Positions 44,872-54,194 of a stretch of 64,000 nucleotides of DNA are shown here, one piece after another. Source of the DNA: WLMZ01 sp037140375. GTDB taxonomy: Bacteria; Actinomycetota; Acidimicrobiia; Acidimicrobiales; Ilumatobacteraceae. The notes under the pieces were generated by a model, which saw only the letters and a program-made list of their open reading frames with translations, searched no databases and had not been told where the DNA came from. The stretch lies in NCBI GenBank assembly GCA_037140375.1, contig JBAXER010000001.1:43332-107331 (forward strand). The letters are read 5' to 3'. Every line of letters begins with the position of its first letter. Position 1 is the first letter of the stretch. Position numbers and translations under genes: made by a program.

Positions 44872-45441
44872 CTACGCCAGACGACGACGGCGGCCCACGG
44901 CCACCAGGCCAGCACCAACGCTGACCAAACCGAACGCAATCAGCGCAAGCTCGCCGTTGTTTGCGCCGGTGGCTGGCAGCAACTCGCCGAGCCGACCGCT
45001 CAAACCGAACGAGCCAACCGAGAGTGCTTCAGTGGTTGCGACGAGGTGACAATGCGAAACCACGAGGTCGACCGAGGTCAGGCTGACTGCACTGGTTCCG
45101 CCGTTGGTCACGGCAACATCGCCGCCGAGCACGATGGCGCCTGATGTAGCAGCGACACCACCAATGCGCACTGTAAGAGCGGTGGGAGAACCTTCGCCGG
45201 TAGAGACGGCTACTGAATCAACCACGGCCTGAATGCCGGGTTGGGGCTCAACAGCCACACCTGTGGAGTACGACGCGCCGGGCTCAAGGCTAATAATGCC
45301 CGACCAAGACGAGGGCAACCGATGACACACTGCGGTCGCTGCGGTGTCTTCTGGGGCGGCTGACACATGCTGCATCGCCACCGTTGAGGTAGCCAAAGCG
45401 ATTGCCACGCAACTCGTGATTTTGAGAACAGTTTGCTTCAT
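44872..45441 (-). CDS. Secreted LPATG-anchored surface protein
   Basis: A 189-residue protein: signal peptide ending near VSAAP, a Ser/Thr/Val-rich beta domain, then LPATG, a hydrophobic helix and the basic tail GRRRRLA, a complete sortase-sorting signal. The role of the body is unknown. An 8-base inverted repeat (CATTGGGC 45495-45502, GCCCAATG 45521-45528) lies in its 177-base upstream region. No sortase gene is nearby. Confidence 0.85.
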   Translation of the reverse strand: MKQTVLKITSCVAIALATSTVAMQHVSAAPEDTAATAVCHRLPSSWSGIISLEPGASYSTGVAVEPQPGIQAVVDSVAVSTGEGSPTALTVRIGGVAATSGAIVLGGDVAVTNGGTSAVSLTSVDLVVSHCHLVATTEALSVGSFGLSGRLGELLPATGANNGELALIAFGLVSVGAGLVAVGRRRRLA

Positions 45442-45618
45442 GGCCCTACCTCAGATGCGAGTGCACTTGAAGGGCCGGTTTCGCACTCGCTCCTCATTGG
45501 GCATTTGCGACCAACTTGTCGCCCAATGTCTCATCGCTTTCCCTGCCGATGACACTACCGCTGTACCCCAACCGAGTACAGGAAAAATGTTTCCGCCCCC
45601 GACAATGTGCCAAAAGGC

Positions 45619-46617
45619 CTAACCAGTGTCAGACGATACAGAAGCAAGGTCGGCCCCTCGACTCGCGAGGTCGGACTCGACCGCACGAGCGATATGAAAC
45701 GCAAGGATTTCGGCGCCAGTGGTGTTGAGATGGAATCCATCAACATCGCTGCGGACTGACTTGCTGACGCCATCTCGGGGATCAACTACGTACTGGGCAT
45801 AGCCGCCGTCGAGACCCGAGAAGATGTTCCACGAATCGATAAAGACCACGCCGGGGTGAGCGGCGACCTGAGCCCGCACAACTTCGTCTTGCACCTTGAG
45901 GCGCGCCGTAGTGTCGGATTGGTTGTCGTTGGGAACGCCAACCCAGATGAGCGTGCGGCCGTCGTTGGCGACCATATCCATGACTGCTCCCACGCGTTTG
46001 GCGTATTCGGCGCGCCATTCGGGCGTATCGACCTGCTTGTTCAAGCCATGAATCGGCTGAGCATCGTTCCCTCCGAACGCGACGATCACGATGTCTGGAT
46101 TCAGCTTGGGAATGCGTCCAGACAGTCGGGCCGGCCAATCGAAGAAGTCTGGACGGGCCAAACCCGACGACACCTTGTAGTCCACGGTGGTGGCCACAAC
46201 CCCGCTGGCACGCAACAGCCGCGACACAAACGGAGCGAATGATCCAGCATCGCTATCGCCGGCGATGTACACCCGCGCCGGGTCGGCTGGGGTAGGAGTA
46301 GGCCCTGCGTCGACAACAGTGGTCTCTGGCGGCAGCGAAGGCGGCGTAGCGGTGGTTGTAGTGACCTCGGCGCTCGCGGGAACGCGGAGCGCCGTGGAGT
46401 CATCAGTTGATGCCGCCGATGCAACCTTTGTCTGTGTTGAATCGCCGCCGACCAACGCCTTTGCGAGTGCGATGAATGAAACGGCCGCAGCGAGCGCCAC
46501 GATCGCTACCACCACGCGCCGGCGCAGATAGATGCGCCGCATTCGCCGTCGCGAGCGACGACGACCCGAGGGTGGGTGCGTAGCCAAGCGACCTACGTGA
46601 TCTGACCCTTGCGCCAC
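45619..46617 (-). CDS. SGNH-hydrolase (DUF459-like), membrane-anchored
   Basis: A 332-residue protein: a basic N-terminus and one membrane helix (VVVAIVALAAAVSFIAL), a Thr/Pro-rich linker, then an SGNH domain with block I YIAGDSDAGSF, block III AFGGND and block V SDVDGFHLN (D and H). Probably an extracytoplasmic O-acyl esterase. The GTG at 46617 overlaps the permease stop; ATG at 46542 is an alternative. It trails the nucleoside-type ABC operon but may be functionally separate. Confidence 0.8.
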   Translation of the reverse strand: MAQGSDHVGRLATHPPSGRRRSRRRMRRIYLRRRVVVAIVALAAAVSFIALAKALVGGDSTQTKVASAASTDDSTALRVPASAEVTTTTATPPSLPPETTVVDAGPTPTPADPARVYIAGDSDAGSFAPFVSRLLRASGVVATTVDYKVSSGLARPDFFDWPARLSGRIPKLNPDIVIVAFGGNDAQPIHGLNKQVDTPEWRAEYAKRVGAVMDMVANDGRTLIWVGVPNDNQSDTTARLKVQDEVVRAQVAAHPGVVFIDSWNIFSGLDGGYAQYVVDPRDGVSKSVRSDVDGFHLNTTGAEILAFHIARAVESDLASRGADLASVSSDTG

Positions 46618-47864
46618 GGTTGACCCGAGGCAGCCGGCGGACGCAGGCGGCGGCTAAACACCGCGAGAACCAACAACGTGCCCAAGTACGGCAAGGTCTT
46701 CACGAGATCGTCGTTCATATCGATGCCCGACACGTAGAACACCAAGAGCGCTGCACAGATTGCAGCGAGCGAACGGCCAAGCCGAACGTTCTTGCGGCGG
46801 AAGAACACGATGGACCCAATGAGGCATCCAACAACACCGAGCAGGTAGAGCCCGCGAACGGCCGTAGAGGCCGTGAGCTGCAGCGTGTCGAGGAAGCCGA
46901 ACAGTGTTGCTCCGGCGAGGACTCCTGTTGGTTTCCAGTTGCCGAAGATCAACGCAGCAAGGCCAAGGTAGCCACGGCTGTTGGTCTGGCCTTCGGAGTA
47001 TGCGCCGTTGTTGCGCAGCACCAGCAGGGCTCCACCGACGCCTGCGAGTGCTCCCGACGCCATGACCGCGAGATAACGCACCACCACGACGTTGACGCCC
47101 AGTGAATCGGCGGCCGATGGCTTCTCGCCCGACGAGCGCAGACGCAAGCCGAACTTGGTCTTCCAGACGAGCCACGCCACGAGCGGCACGACCGCGACAG
47201 CGACCAATTCGTAGACCTTCCACGATCCCAACAAGCCGCGGCTGATGCCCGCAAGATCGGACACGATGGGCCAATGCTTGAATTCGAGTCGGGCCAGCCA
47301 GCCATCGTCGGCAAACCCAGGCATACGCCATGTGGGCATGCCCTTCGATGTGTCGAATCCGGGGCTGTTGGTCTCGGAGCCAGAGCCGCGACCCTTGAAC
47401 AGCGATGCCGACAAGAACCGAGCCCAACCGAATGCGAGCAAGTTGATGGCTGTGCCAGAGATGACATGGTCGACGCCAAACGTGACCGTGGCGACGGCAT
47501 GCACGAGGCCGCCGACAGCACCAGCAAGTGCGCCACCGATGAGCGCGCCCCACGGGCCGTAGTGGTAGCCAAAGAAACCGGCACCCCATGTGCCGAGGAT
47601 CATCATGCCCTCGAGACCGATGTTCACGATGCCGGCTCGTTCGCTGAGCAACCCGCCGAGCCCCGCGAGCAAGATGGGCAACGTGAGCGCAATCGTGTTG
47701 GTGACGGTGAACTCAGAAGTGAGATCGTTCTCGCCGGAGACCGCACGAGCCAACGACAACACGAGGAACGCTCCGAAGAACATCAGCATGATCTGTCGCG
47801 AACGCGACATCGTGGTCCACCAACTGGCCTTCGGATCGGCGAGGTCTACGTAGGTAGTGCTCAT
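46593..47864 (-). CDS. BMP-type ABC transporter permease, second
   Basis: A 423-residue polytopic permease of the nucleoside/simple sugar (BMP, YufQ-like) family: AGLGGLLSERAGIVNIGLEGMM and the AVMASGALAGVGGALLVL segment with GFGYxG-like sequence (RGYLGLAALIFGNWKPTG). The ATG overlaps the previous permease gene by ATGA. It works with the ATPase, the other permease and the BMP lipoprotein. Confidence 0.92.
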   Translation of the reverse strand: MSTTYVDLADPKASWWTTMSRSRQIMLMFFGAFLVLSLARAVSGENDLTSEFTVTNTIALTLPILLAGLGGLLSERAGIVNIGLEGMMILGTWGAGFFGYHYGPWGALIGGALAGAVGGLVHAVATVTFGVDHVISGTAINLLAFGWARFLSASLFKGRGSGSETNSPGFDTSKGMPTWRMPGFADDGWLARLEFKHWPIVSDLAGISRGLLGSWKVYELVAVAVVPLVAWLVWKTKFGLRLRSSGEKPSAADSLGVNVVVVRYLAVMASGALAGVGGALLVLRNNGAYSEGQTNSRGYLGLAALIFGNWKPTGVLAGATLFGFLDTLQLTASTAVRGLYLLGVVGCLIGSIVFFRRKNVRLGRSLAAICAALLVFYVSGIDMNDDLVKTLPYLGTLLVLAVFSRRLRPPAASGQPWRKGQIT

Positions 47865-48955
47865 GCCGGAACCTCGGCGAACTGCGCTGCGGCACGATGC
47901 GCTGCTTCATGAATTGCGTTGGCCTCGGCTCGACGCCGCACGACCTCGTAGGCGACCACGGCAGCAAGCATCATCGTGCCCTGCAAGATGGTGCCGATCT
48001 CTTTAGTGCCTCGAGTTGGAGGACTCGTGAGTGCCTGCGATGCGCGAGTGAGGTATGCAAACAGCAGTGCCGCAGCGGCCATACCAGCGGCTTTTTGTCG
48101 GCCCACAAGCGCAACAGCGATGCCTGCAAACCCAAGCCCCTGCTGGAATTGCTGAGTGAACTCATGCTGACGCTGCAACAGCAGCGGCATTCCGACAAGA
48201 CCTGCAACGGCGCCAGACAACGCCATTGTCTTCACGACCATTCGCTTGGGATTCACGCCAGCGGCAAGTGCTGCCCCAGGGTTGATACCCGAGGCACGGA
48301 GCTCGAAGCCGAAACGCGAGCGATTGATCAACAGGTGGTAGCCGATGCCAATCGCGATCGCCACAAAGACCCACAGGTAGAGCTCGCTTCCGCCCAACGT
48401 AACGCTGGGGAACCACGCTGATTCGGGCAGTCGGCTGGTGCGCAGCTGTTGGTCTTTGATCGACGCAATCAAGTCCCATTTCAAGAGCACTGCCACCAGG
48501 CCGGTCATCACGCCGTTGAGCATGATGGTGGCGATGACCTCGTTCACGTTGCGATAGGCCTTGAGCAAACCGGCGATGCTGGCGTACAACGCACCAACGA
48601 TGATGGCCGCAGACATCGCCATGATGATGCGCAAGAAACCAGGTCCGGGTAACTCGGCGCCAACGACCGCAGCAACAATTGCAGCCAAACGGTATTGACC
48701 CTCGACGCCGATGTTGAACAAGTTGGTGCGGAAGCCAATGGCCACGGCAACACCCGACACGAACAACGGTAAGGCTTCGTTGATGCTGGTGATCAACGAG
48801 TCGACAGTGCCGCCGTAGACGACCATCTGCTTGAACGCTACGAACGGATTCTTGCCGCTGACCAAGAGGGCCAATCCGGCGACCGCGATGGCCAACACGA
48901 ACGCGCCAAGCGGTGCAGCGAGGGCATAGAACACTTTCTTACGGTTGATGCTCAT
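47861..48955 (-). CDS. BMP-type ABC transporter permease, first
   Basis: A 364-residue permease (YufP-like): FVSGVAVAIGFRTNLFNIGVEGQYRL, YRNVNEVIATIMLNGV and the FGFELRASGINPGAALAAG loop. The ATG overlaps the ATPase stop. Together the genes resemble nucleoside importers; nearby adenosine deaminase and other salvage genes support that. Confidence 0.92.
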   Translation of the reverse strand: MSINRKKVFYALAAPLGAFVLAIAVAGLALLVSGKNPFVAFKQMVVYGGTVDSLITSINEALPLFVSGVAVAIGFRTNLFNIGVEGQYRLAAIVAAVVGAELPGPGFLRIIMAMSAAIIVGALYASIAGLLKAYRNVNEVIATIMLNGVMTGLVAVLLKWDLIASIKDQQLRTSRLPESAWFPSVTLGGSELYLWVFVAIAIGIGYHLLINRSRFGFELRASGINPGAALAAGVNPKRMVVKTMALSGAVAGLVGMPLLLQRQHEFTQQFQQGLGFAGIAVALVGRQKAAGMAAAALLFAYLTRASQALTSPPTRGTKEIGTILQGTMMLAAVVAYEVVRRRAEANAIHEAAHRAAAQFAEVPA

Positions 48956-50487
48956 GCGGCCACCTCACGAGCCCCTGTCATGTATTCGCCAAGTTCGCTC
49001 TTGGTGACCTTCGCCGGGTCGAGCTTGGCCACGATGCGGCCACGAAGCATGACCAGCACCGTGTCGGAAAGTCCGAGCAACTCTTCGAGATCGGCAGACA
49101 CGAGCAACAGCGCAAGGCCTTGTCCGCGGGCGTCGCGGATTGCGTCCCATACCGCTGCCTGCGCACCAACATCGATGCCTCGAGTGGGGTGAGCCGCCAC
49201 TAAGACCTTGGGATCGGCGAGCATTTCGCGGCCCACGATGAGCTTTTGCTGGTTGCCGCCCGAGAGGGCCAGCGAGATGGTGTCGACGCTGGGCGTGCGT
49301 ACGTCGAACGAGCTGATGATCTGTTCGGTGTAGGCGCGAGCAGCCGCCTGGTCGATCCACATACCTTTGCCAAATCGACCACTGCGCTGATGACCCAAGA
49401 TTGCGTTCTCCCACAGCGGAGACGGCAACAACAGTGCCTCTCGCTGGCGATCTTCGGGGATGTAACCAACGCCCATCTCGCGACGATCGCTCGTGGACAC
49501 GCCGACGAGATCGTGTCCATCGATAGAGATGGAGCCGCCGTCGATTCGATCAATGCCGATGATTGCTTTGAGCAGTTCGGTCTGGCCGTTGCCCTCGATG
49601 CCGGCAATGCCCACGATCTCGCCTTGATGCACCGTAAAGCTCACGTTGTCGAGCAACGGACGCGACCCACGCACCGTTGCGTTCATCATGACGCCCTCAA
49701 GTTTGAGCGTGGCAATGTCGGTAACCGTGGCTGTTCGGGTGGCAGCACTGGGCAGTTCGGAGCCAACCATCATCTGAGCCAAATCGCGAGCCGTGACCTC
49801 GCGAGGAATCGCCGTAGCGACGGTCTTGCCCTTGCGGATCACCGTGATGTCATCAGCGATCGCAAGCACTTCGTCGAGCTTGTGCGAGATAAACACGATG
49901 GTGACGCCGGTGCTGGCGAGTTCGCGAAGGGTGACGAACAACTCGTCGACCTCCTGCGGAACCAGCACCGCAGTGGGTTCATCGAGGATGACGATGCGAG
50001 CACCGCGAAACAGCACCTTGAGAATCTCGACCCGTTGCCGTTCGCCAACCCCAAGCTCGGACACAAACGCATCAGGGTCGATCTCAAGGCCGTTGGCGGC
50101 CGCTAACTGGGTGAGCGTTTCACGAGCCGAATGCATGTCGATCTTGACGCCTTTGCCCGGTTCGGCGCCGAGGATGACGTTCTCGAGAACCGTGAGGTTG
50201 TCGGCCAACATGAAGTGCTGGAACACCATGCCGATGCCCGCAGCGATTGCGTCTTTCGGGGACTTGAAGTGCTGCTCGACACCATTGACCTCGATGCGAC
50301 CTTCGTCGGGGCGCTGGGTGCCATAGAGAATCTTCATCACCGTGGACTTGCCCGCCCCGTTCTCGCCAATGAGCGCGTGAATGGTTCCTGGGCGAACCGC
50401 CACGTTGACGCCATCGTTGGCCACTACCCCGGGAAATCGTTTCACGATGTCGCGGAGTTCGATGGCATACGGGGTGGCCGGCAGCAC
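48952..50487 (-). CDS. BMP-type ABC transporter ATPase with two ATP-binding domains
   Basis: A double ABC ATPase of the RbsA/YufO type. The first domain has GENGAGKST, LGVGERQRVEILK and IVILDEPTAVL; the second has the usual degenerate P-loop GIEGNGQTE and LSGGNQQKLIVGRE. I place the start at GTG 50487: the ABC domain begins 8 residues later (AIELRDIVKRFPG), CCGGAAC precedes it, and a strong hairpin lies just upstream. The alternative start at 50556 adds 23 low-complexity residues, lacks a ribosome site and would put the hairpin in the coding region. Confidence 0.88.
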   Translation of the reverse strand: MLPATPYAIELRDIVKRFPGVVANDGVNVAVRPGTIHALIGENGAGKSTVMKILYGTQRPDEGRIEVNGVEQHFKSPKDAIAAGIGMVFQHFMLADNLTVLENVILGAEPGKGVKIDMHSARETLTQLAAANGLEIDPDAFVSELGVGERQRVEILKVLFRGARIVILDEPTAVLVPQEVDELFVTLRELASTGVTIVFISHKLDEVLAIADDITVIRKGKTVATAIPREVTARDLAQMMVGSELPSAATRTATVTDIATLKLEGVMMNATVRGSRPLLDNVSFTVHQGEIVGIAGIEGNGQTELLKAIIGIDRIDGGSISIDGHDLVGVSTSDRREMGVGYIPEDRQREALLLPSPLWENAILGHQRSGRFGKGMWIDQAAARAYTEQIISSFDVRTPSVDTISLALSGGNQQKLIVGREMLADPKVLVAAHPTRGIDVGAQAAVWDAIRDARGQGLALLLVSADLEELLGLSDTVLVMLRGRIVAKLDPAKVTKSELGEYMTGAREVAA

Positions 50488-50509
50488 ATCTGTTCCGGGG
50501 ATAACGAAA

Positions 50510-50534
50510 GGGCCGCCGGCATCGCCGGCGGCCC
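50510..50534 (-). terminator. Attenuator-like hairpin between the BMP and ATPase genes
   Basis: On the minus strand GGGCCGCCGGC, loop GAT, GCCGGCGGCCC, then TTTCGTT. The 11-base stem is perfect. Stem-loops after the binding-protein gene commonly protect its mRNA or reduce transcription of the ABC genes downstream. Confidence 0.6.
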
Positions 50535-50577
50535 CTCTGTCGGCGTTTTCAGTCACGCCATAAACTTAGCTGGTTGC

Positions 50578-51666
50578 TCAGGAGACTGAAGGAACCTTAA
50601 TCTCGCCAGAAGCGATCTTGGCCTTGAAGTCATCGAGCTGGGTCTTGATGTCGTCGACGTTGCCACCAGTGGTTGCATAGTCGAGGCCACCGTCGGCCAC
50701 GGTGAACACGCGAACGCCACCCTTGAAGGTGCCGTCGCTGACGGCCTTCATGGTCTCGTACACAGCGACGTCGACGTGCTTAATCATCGAGGTCAAGATG
50801 AACGGAGCCAGGTCGGCAGCTGCGGTGAGTGCCTGATCGGAGTCAACACCGATGGCCCAGACCTTCTTGCCTGATGCGTTCACTTCTTTTGCTGCACCGA
50901 ACAAGCCGTTACCGGCTGAACCAGCGGCATGGAAGATGACGTCGGCGCCGTCTTCGTACTGCTTGAGTGCGATGGTGCGGGCCTTGGCATCGTCGTTGAA
51001 GCCGCTGAAGTCACCGGCTGGCGAGATGTACTTGGCATCGATCTTGATGTCAGGGTTCACGGCCTTGGCACCAGCTTCGTAGCCAGCAAAGAAGTCCTGG
51101 ATCAACGGAATGTCGACGCCACCGATGAAGCCGATGGAACCAGTCGTCGACTTGAGGGCAGCGGCTGCACCCACGAGGAACGATCCCTCGTTGGCCTTGA
51201 ACAAGAGACCAGCCACGTTTGGCGCGTCGACAGTTGAGTCAACGATTGCGTAGTTGAGGGTTGGGTTCTCAGCTGCTGCTGCGGTCATTGCTTCTTGCCA
51301 GGCAAAGCCCACGCCGAGGATCAATTTCGCGCCGCCGTCGGCGGCCTTCTTCAGGAGCTGTGCTTCGTCGGAACCCTGACGGACTTCTTCAGTCACGTCG
51401 TAGCCGAACTCGGCTGCGCCCTTGTCAAGACCCACAGCTGCTGAGTCGTTAAACGACTTGTCGCCGCGACCCTTGAGGTCGAACAAGATGGACATCTTGG
51501 CGCCGGTGGTGTCGCCGCCTGTCACTGGTGTGGTGTCGCCAACAACGCTGGCGCCAGTGGTGCCCTCGGTAGCTGGAGTGGTGCTGTCACTTCCGCAGGC
51601 CGTGGCAACGAGGCCAAGGACTGTGGTAATCGTGAGCGCGCTAAGCAATCTTGTGCTCTTCCGCAT
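50578..51666 (-). CDS. BMP-family substrate-binding lipoprotein
   Basis: A 362-residue lipoprotein with lipobox VATAC (Cys24), a Thr/Gly-rich linker and a BMP (basic membrane protein/PnrA-like) domain: KGRGDKSFNDSAAVG, LILGVGFAWQEAM, IGFIGGVDIPLIQDFFAGYEAG-type region and VIFHAAGSAGNGLF. PnrA-type proteins bind purine nucleosides. The ATG at 51666 has GGGGAG just upstream. First gene of the ABC operon. Confidence 0.93.
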   Translation of the reverse strand: MRKSTRLLSALTITTVLGLVATACGSDSTTPATEGTTGASVVGDTTPVTGGDTTGAKMSILFDLKGRGDKSFNDSAAVGLDKGAAEFGYDVTEEVRQGSDEAQLLKKAADGGAKLILGVGFAWQEAMTAAAAENPTLNYAIVDSTVDAPNVAGLLFKANEGSFLVGAAAALKSTTGSIGFIGGVDIPLIQDFFAGYEAGAKAVNPDIKIDAKYISPAGDFSGFNDDAKARTIALKQYEDGADVIFHAAGSAGNGLFGAAKEVNASGKKVWAIGVDSDQALTAAADLAPFILTSMIKHVDVAVYETMKAVSDGTFKGGVRVFTVADGGLDYATTGGNVDDIKTQLDDFKAKIASGEIKVPSVS

Positions 51667-51803
51667 TTCTCCCCTTTTTGGTATGAGTTTCGACATCGGT
51701 GATATCCGAGTCGCAACGATCATAGCCGCATGGCTAACGGTCGCCGAAACACCGTCGCTATCCGTCGAGGCTCTGCCACCAATGTCACGCAACTCGGCCA
51801 GCG

Positions 51804-52211
51804 TTATCGCTGCAGTCGGCTCACCGCTTGCACTTCGATGCCGCCACGGGGTCGCTGCGTGATCGTAGCCGTCACATGGTGAGGCTTTGCCGTTGCCATG
51901 ATCTCGCCAGCGATCTCGGCTGCGAGCGCCTCGGCGAACACTGGCCGGTCACGGAAGCTCCAGAGATACAGCTTGAGGCTCTTGCTCTCGATGCACGCCT
52001 GATCTGGGGCGTATTCGATGACCAAATGCGAGAGATCGGGCTGCTGGGTAACCGGACACACGCTGGCCAACTCGTCGGTGGTGAAACGCACCGATGTCAC
52101 GTTGGCTGGAGCGGGAAAGGTCTCGACATGATCGATGGCATGTCGCACGGTGCTGCCGAGCACTGTGAGGTGCTGTGATTCTGCGGGCGACTCGGGCTCG
52201 GTGAGGTCCAT
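51804..52211 (-). CDS. queF: 7-cyano-7-deazaguanine reductase (QueF, type I)
   Basis: A 135-residue T-fold enzyme that reduces preQ0 to preQ1 with NADPH. The catalytic Cys is in SVCPVTQQPDLSH, followed by the substrate-binding Asp; ESKSLKLYLWSFRDR is the QueF signature, with E113-like Glu. No other queuosine gene is nearby. The ATG at 52211 is only 24 bases from the divergent PhyH start, so their promoters must overlap coding regions. Confidence 0.93.
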   Translation of the reverse strand: MDLTEPESPAESQHLTVLGSTVRHAIDHVETFPAPANVTSVRFTTDELASVCPVTQQPDLSHLVIEYAPDQACIESKSLKLYLWSFRDRPVFAEALAAEIAGEIMATAKPHHVTATITQRPRGGIEVQAVSRLQR

Positions 52212-52235
52212 GGAAAGAAAGACTACGGTTGCGTC

Positions 52236-53117
52236 ATGCCAAGTGTTCTTACCGATGCACAGATCAGCAGTTATCACCGCGACGGATTTCTGGTAATCCC
52301 CGATTTTGTCGACAGCCAAGCCTGCGCCGACCTTCGCCAACGAGCCGTCGAGATGGTCGACGAGTTCACCCCAAGCGATCATCGCTCGGTGTTCACCACC
52401 AACGACCAAGATCGCCAGGACAACGCCGAGTTTCTCGAATCGGCCAATGGGTCATGGTGCTTTTTCGAAGCCGAGGCCTTCGACGCTCAGGGACGCTTGC
52501 GACAAGACAAGTCGCTGTCGATCAACAAGATCGGTCATGCCATGCACGATCTCGATCCGGTGTTCGAGAACTTCAGCTACTCACCCGACCTCGCTCGAGT
52601 CTCAGCAGACATTGGGCTGGTCGATGCACTCGCATTGCAAAGCATGTACATCTTCAAGCAGCCCCGCATCGGCGGCGAAGTGAGCTGTCACCAAGACGCC
52701 ACCTTTTTGTACACCGATCCGATGACCGTCACCGGTTTCTGGTTTGCGATCGAAGATGCCACGTTGCAGAACGGTTGTCTGTGGGCCGCGCCAGGCGGCC
52801 ATGTCACCTCGCTGCGCAAGAAGTTCAAGCGCGCCGGTTCCACCAACGACGATGGGGTCATCTTCGACATCGTTGACCCCGCCCCGCTGCCCGAGCCCGC
52901 AGAACTGGTGCCACTCGAGGTCAAGGCCGGAACCATGGTCGTGCTGCACGGCTTGTTACCTCACTGGAGCGACGTCAATCGATCTGCTCAAAGTCGTCAT
53001 GCCTATTCGTTGCACTGCATTTCGCAGTCGGCCGACTACCCGGCCTGGAACTGGCTGCAGCGCAACTCAAACTTTGCATTGCGCCGCCTCGACCGTTCCG
53101 ATCGGTCGGCAGCATGA
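52236..53117 (+). CDS. Phytanoyl-CoA dioxygenase (PhyH/PHYHD1-like)
   Basis: A 293-residue Fe(II)/2-oxoglutarate oxygenase. The iron ligands are in CHQDATF (HxD) and the distal HWSDVNRS, with an Arg for 2-oxoglutarate. INKIGHAMHDLDPVF matches PHYHD1-like proteins. Its substrate is unknown. It overlaps the adenosine deaminase gene by ATGA, so the two are coupled. Confidence 0.88.
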   Translation: MPSVLTDAQISSYHRDGFLVIPDFVDSQACADLRQRAVEMVDEFTPSDHRSVFTTNDQDRQDNAEFLESANGSWCFFEAEAFDAQGRLRQDKSLSINKIGHAMHDLDPVFENFSYSPDLARVSADIGLVDALALQSMYIFKQPRIGGEVSCHQDATFLYTDPMTVTGFWFAIEDATLQNGCLWAAPGGHVTSLRKKFKRAGSTNDDGVIFDIVDPAPLPEPAELVPLEVKAGTMVVLHGLLPHWSDVNRSAQSRHAYSLHCISQSADYPAWNWLQRNSNFALRRLDRSDRSAA

Positions 53118-54190
53118 TCAACGAACTGATTGCACACGCACCCAAAGCGCTGCTGCACGACCACCTCGATGGCGGGCTGCGACCAGCCACGGTCATCGAG
53201 CTCGCCGACGAATACGGCTATCGCAAGCTGCCTACACACGACGTCGTCGAACTCGGGTCGTGGTTCAACAGGGGCGCAAAGCGCAACGATCTCGTGCTGT
53301 ATCTCGAGACCTTTGCTCACACTGTTGGGGTCATGCAGCACCGCGATGCCATCGAGCGTGTTGCCTACGAGTGCGCAGTCGATCTCGCAGCCGATGGCGT
53401 GGTGTATGCCGAAGTTCGTTTCGCCCCTGAGCTGAACACCGAAGCCGGACTCACGCTCGACGAGGTCGTGGCCGCCGTACTCGAGGGATTCACCCGCGGC
53501 TCTGCTGGCACCGGGCTCACCATCTATCTCATCTGCTGCGCAATGCGAACGGCCGCGCGCTCACTCGAGATCGCCGAACTTGCGGTGCGATGGCGCGATC
53601 AAGGCGTGGTCGGTTTCGACATTGCTGGCGCCGAAGCGGGGTACCCACCCACCCGCCACCTCGATGCGTTTCAATACGTGCAGCGCGAAAACTTTCACTC
53701 CACCATCCACGCAGGCGAAGCATTCGGATTGCCCTCGATCTGGGAAGCCGTTCAGTGGTGCGGAGCCGAGCGACTTGGTCATGGTGTGCGCATCGTCGAC
53801 GACATCAGCGGGCCCGAAGGCAACGAAACCCTTGGGCGCCTCGCCACCTATGTACGCGACCGCCGCATTCCGCTTGAGCTGTGCCCAACATCAAACGTGG
53901 GCACGGGCATCTGCGCCTCTATCGCCGAGCATCCAATCGGCATGCTGCGCCGACTTCGCTTTCGGGTCACGCTCAACACCGATAACCGGCTGATGAGCGA
54001 CACCTCGATGTCACAGGAAATGACCCAGTTGGCCGAGGCCTTTGGCTGGGGACTCGACGACTTCGAATGGGTCACGATCAATGCGCTGAAGAGCGCGTTC
54101 GCACCGTTCCCCGAACGCCTCAAGATCATCAACGAGCAGATCAAGCCCGGCTACGCATCATTGCGTTCAGGCCCGACCATGCAAAGATGA
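53114..54190 (+). CDS. add: Adenosine deaminase
   Basis: A 358-residue TIM-barrel deaminase. Zinc ligands are in HDHLDGG (H15, H17), HAGEAFG and NTDNRL; GHGVR carries a catalytic His. The TDN variant of the usual TDD is, as far as I recall, normal in actinobacterial enzymes. It converts adenosine to inosine, consistent with the nucleoside importer upstream. Confidence 0.95.
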   Translation: MINELIAHAPKALLHDHLDGGLRPATVIELADEYGYRKLPTHDVVELGSWFNRGAKRNDLVLYLETFAHTVGVMQHRDAIERVAYECAVDLAADGVVYAEVRFAPELNTEAGLTLDEVVAAVLEGFTRGSAGTGLTIYLICCAMRTAARSLEIAELAVRWRDQGVVGFDIAGAEAGYPPTRHLDAFQYVQRENFHSTIHAGEAFGLPSIWEAVQWCGAERLGHGVRIVDDISGPEGNETLGRLATYVRDRRIPLELCPTSNVGTGICASIAEHPIGMLRRLRFRVTLNTDNRLMSDTSMSQEMTQLAEAFGWGLDDFEWVTINALKSAFAPFPERLKIINEQIKPGYASLRSGPTMQR

Positions 54191-54194
54191 TCCA

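Noticed and set aside
45495..45528. CATTGGGC/GCCCAATG as a regulatory hairpin
   Set aside because: Eight pairs with an 18-base loop is weak evidence; noted only under the LPATG protein.
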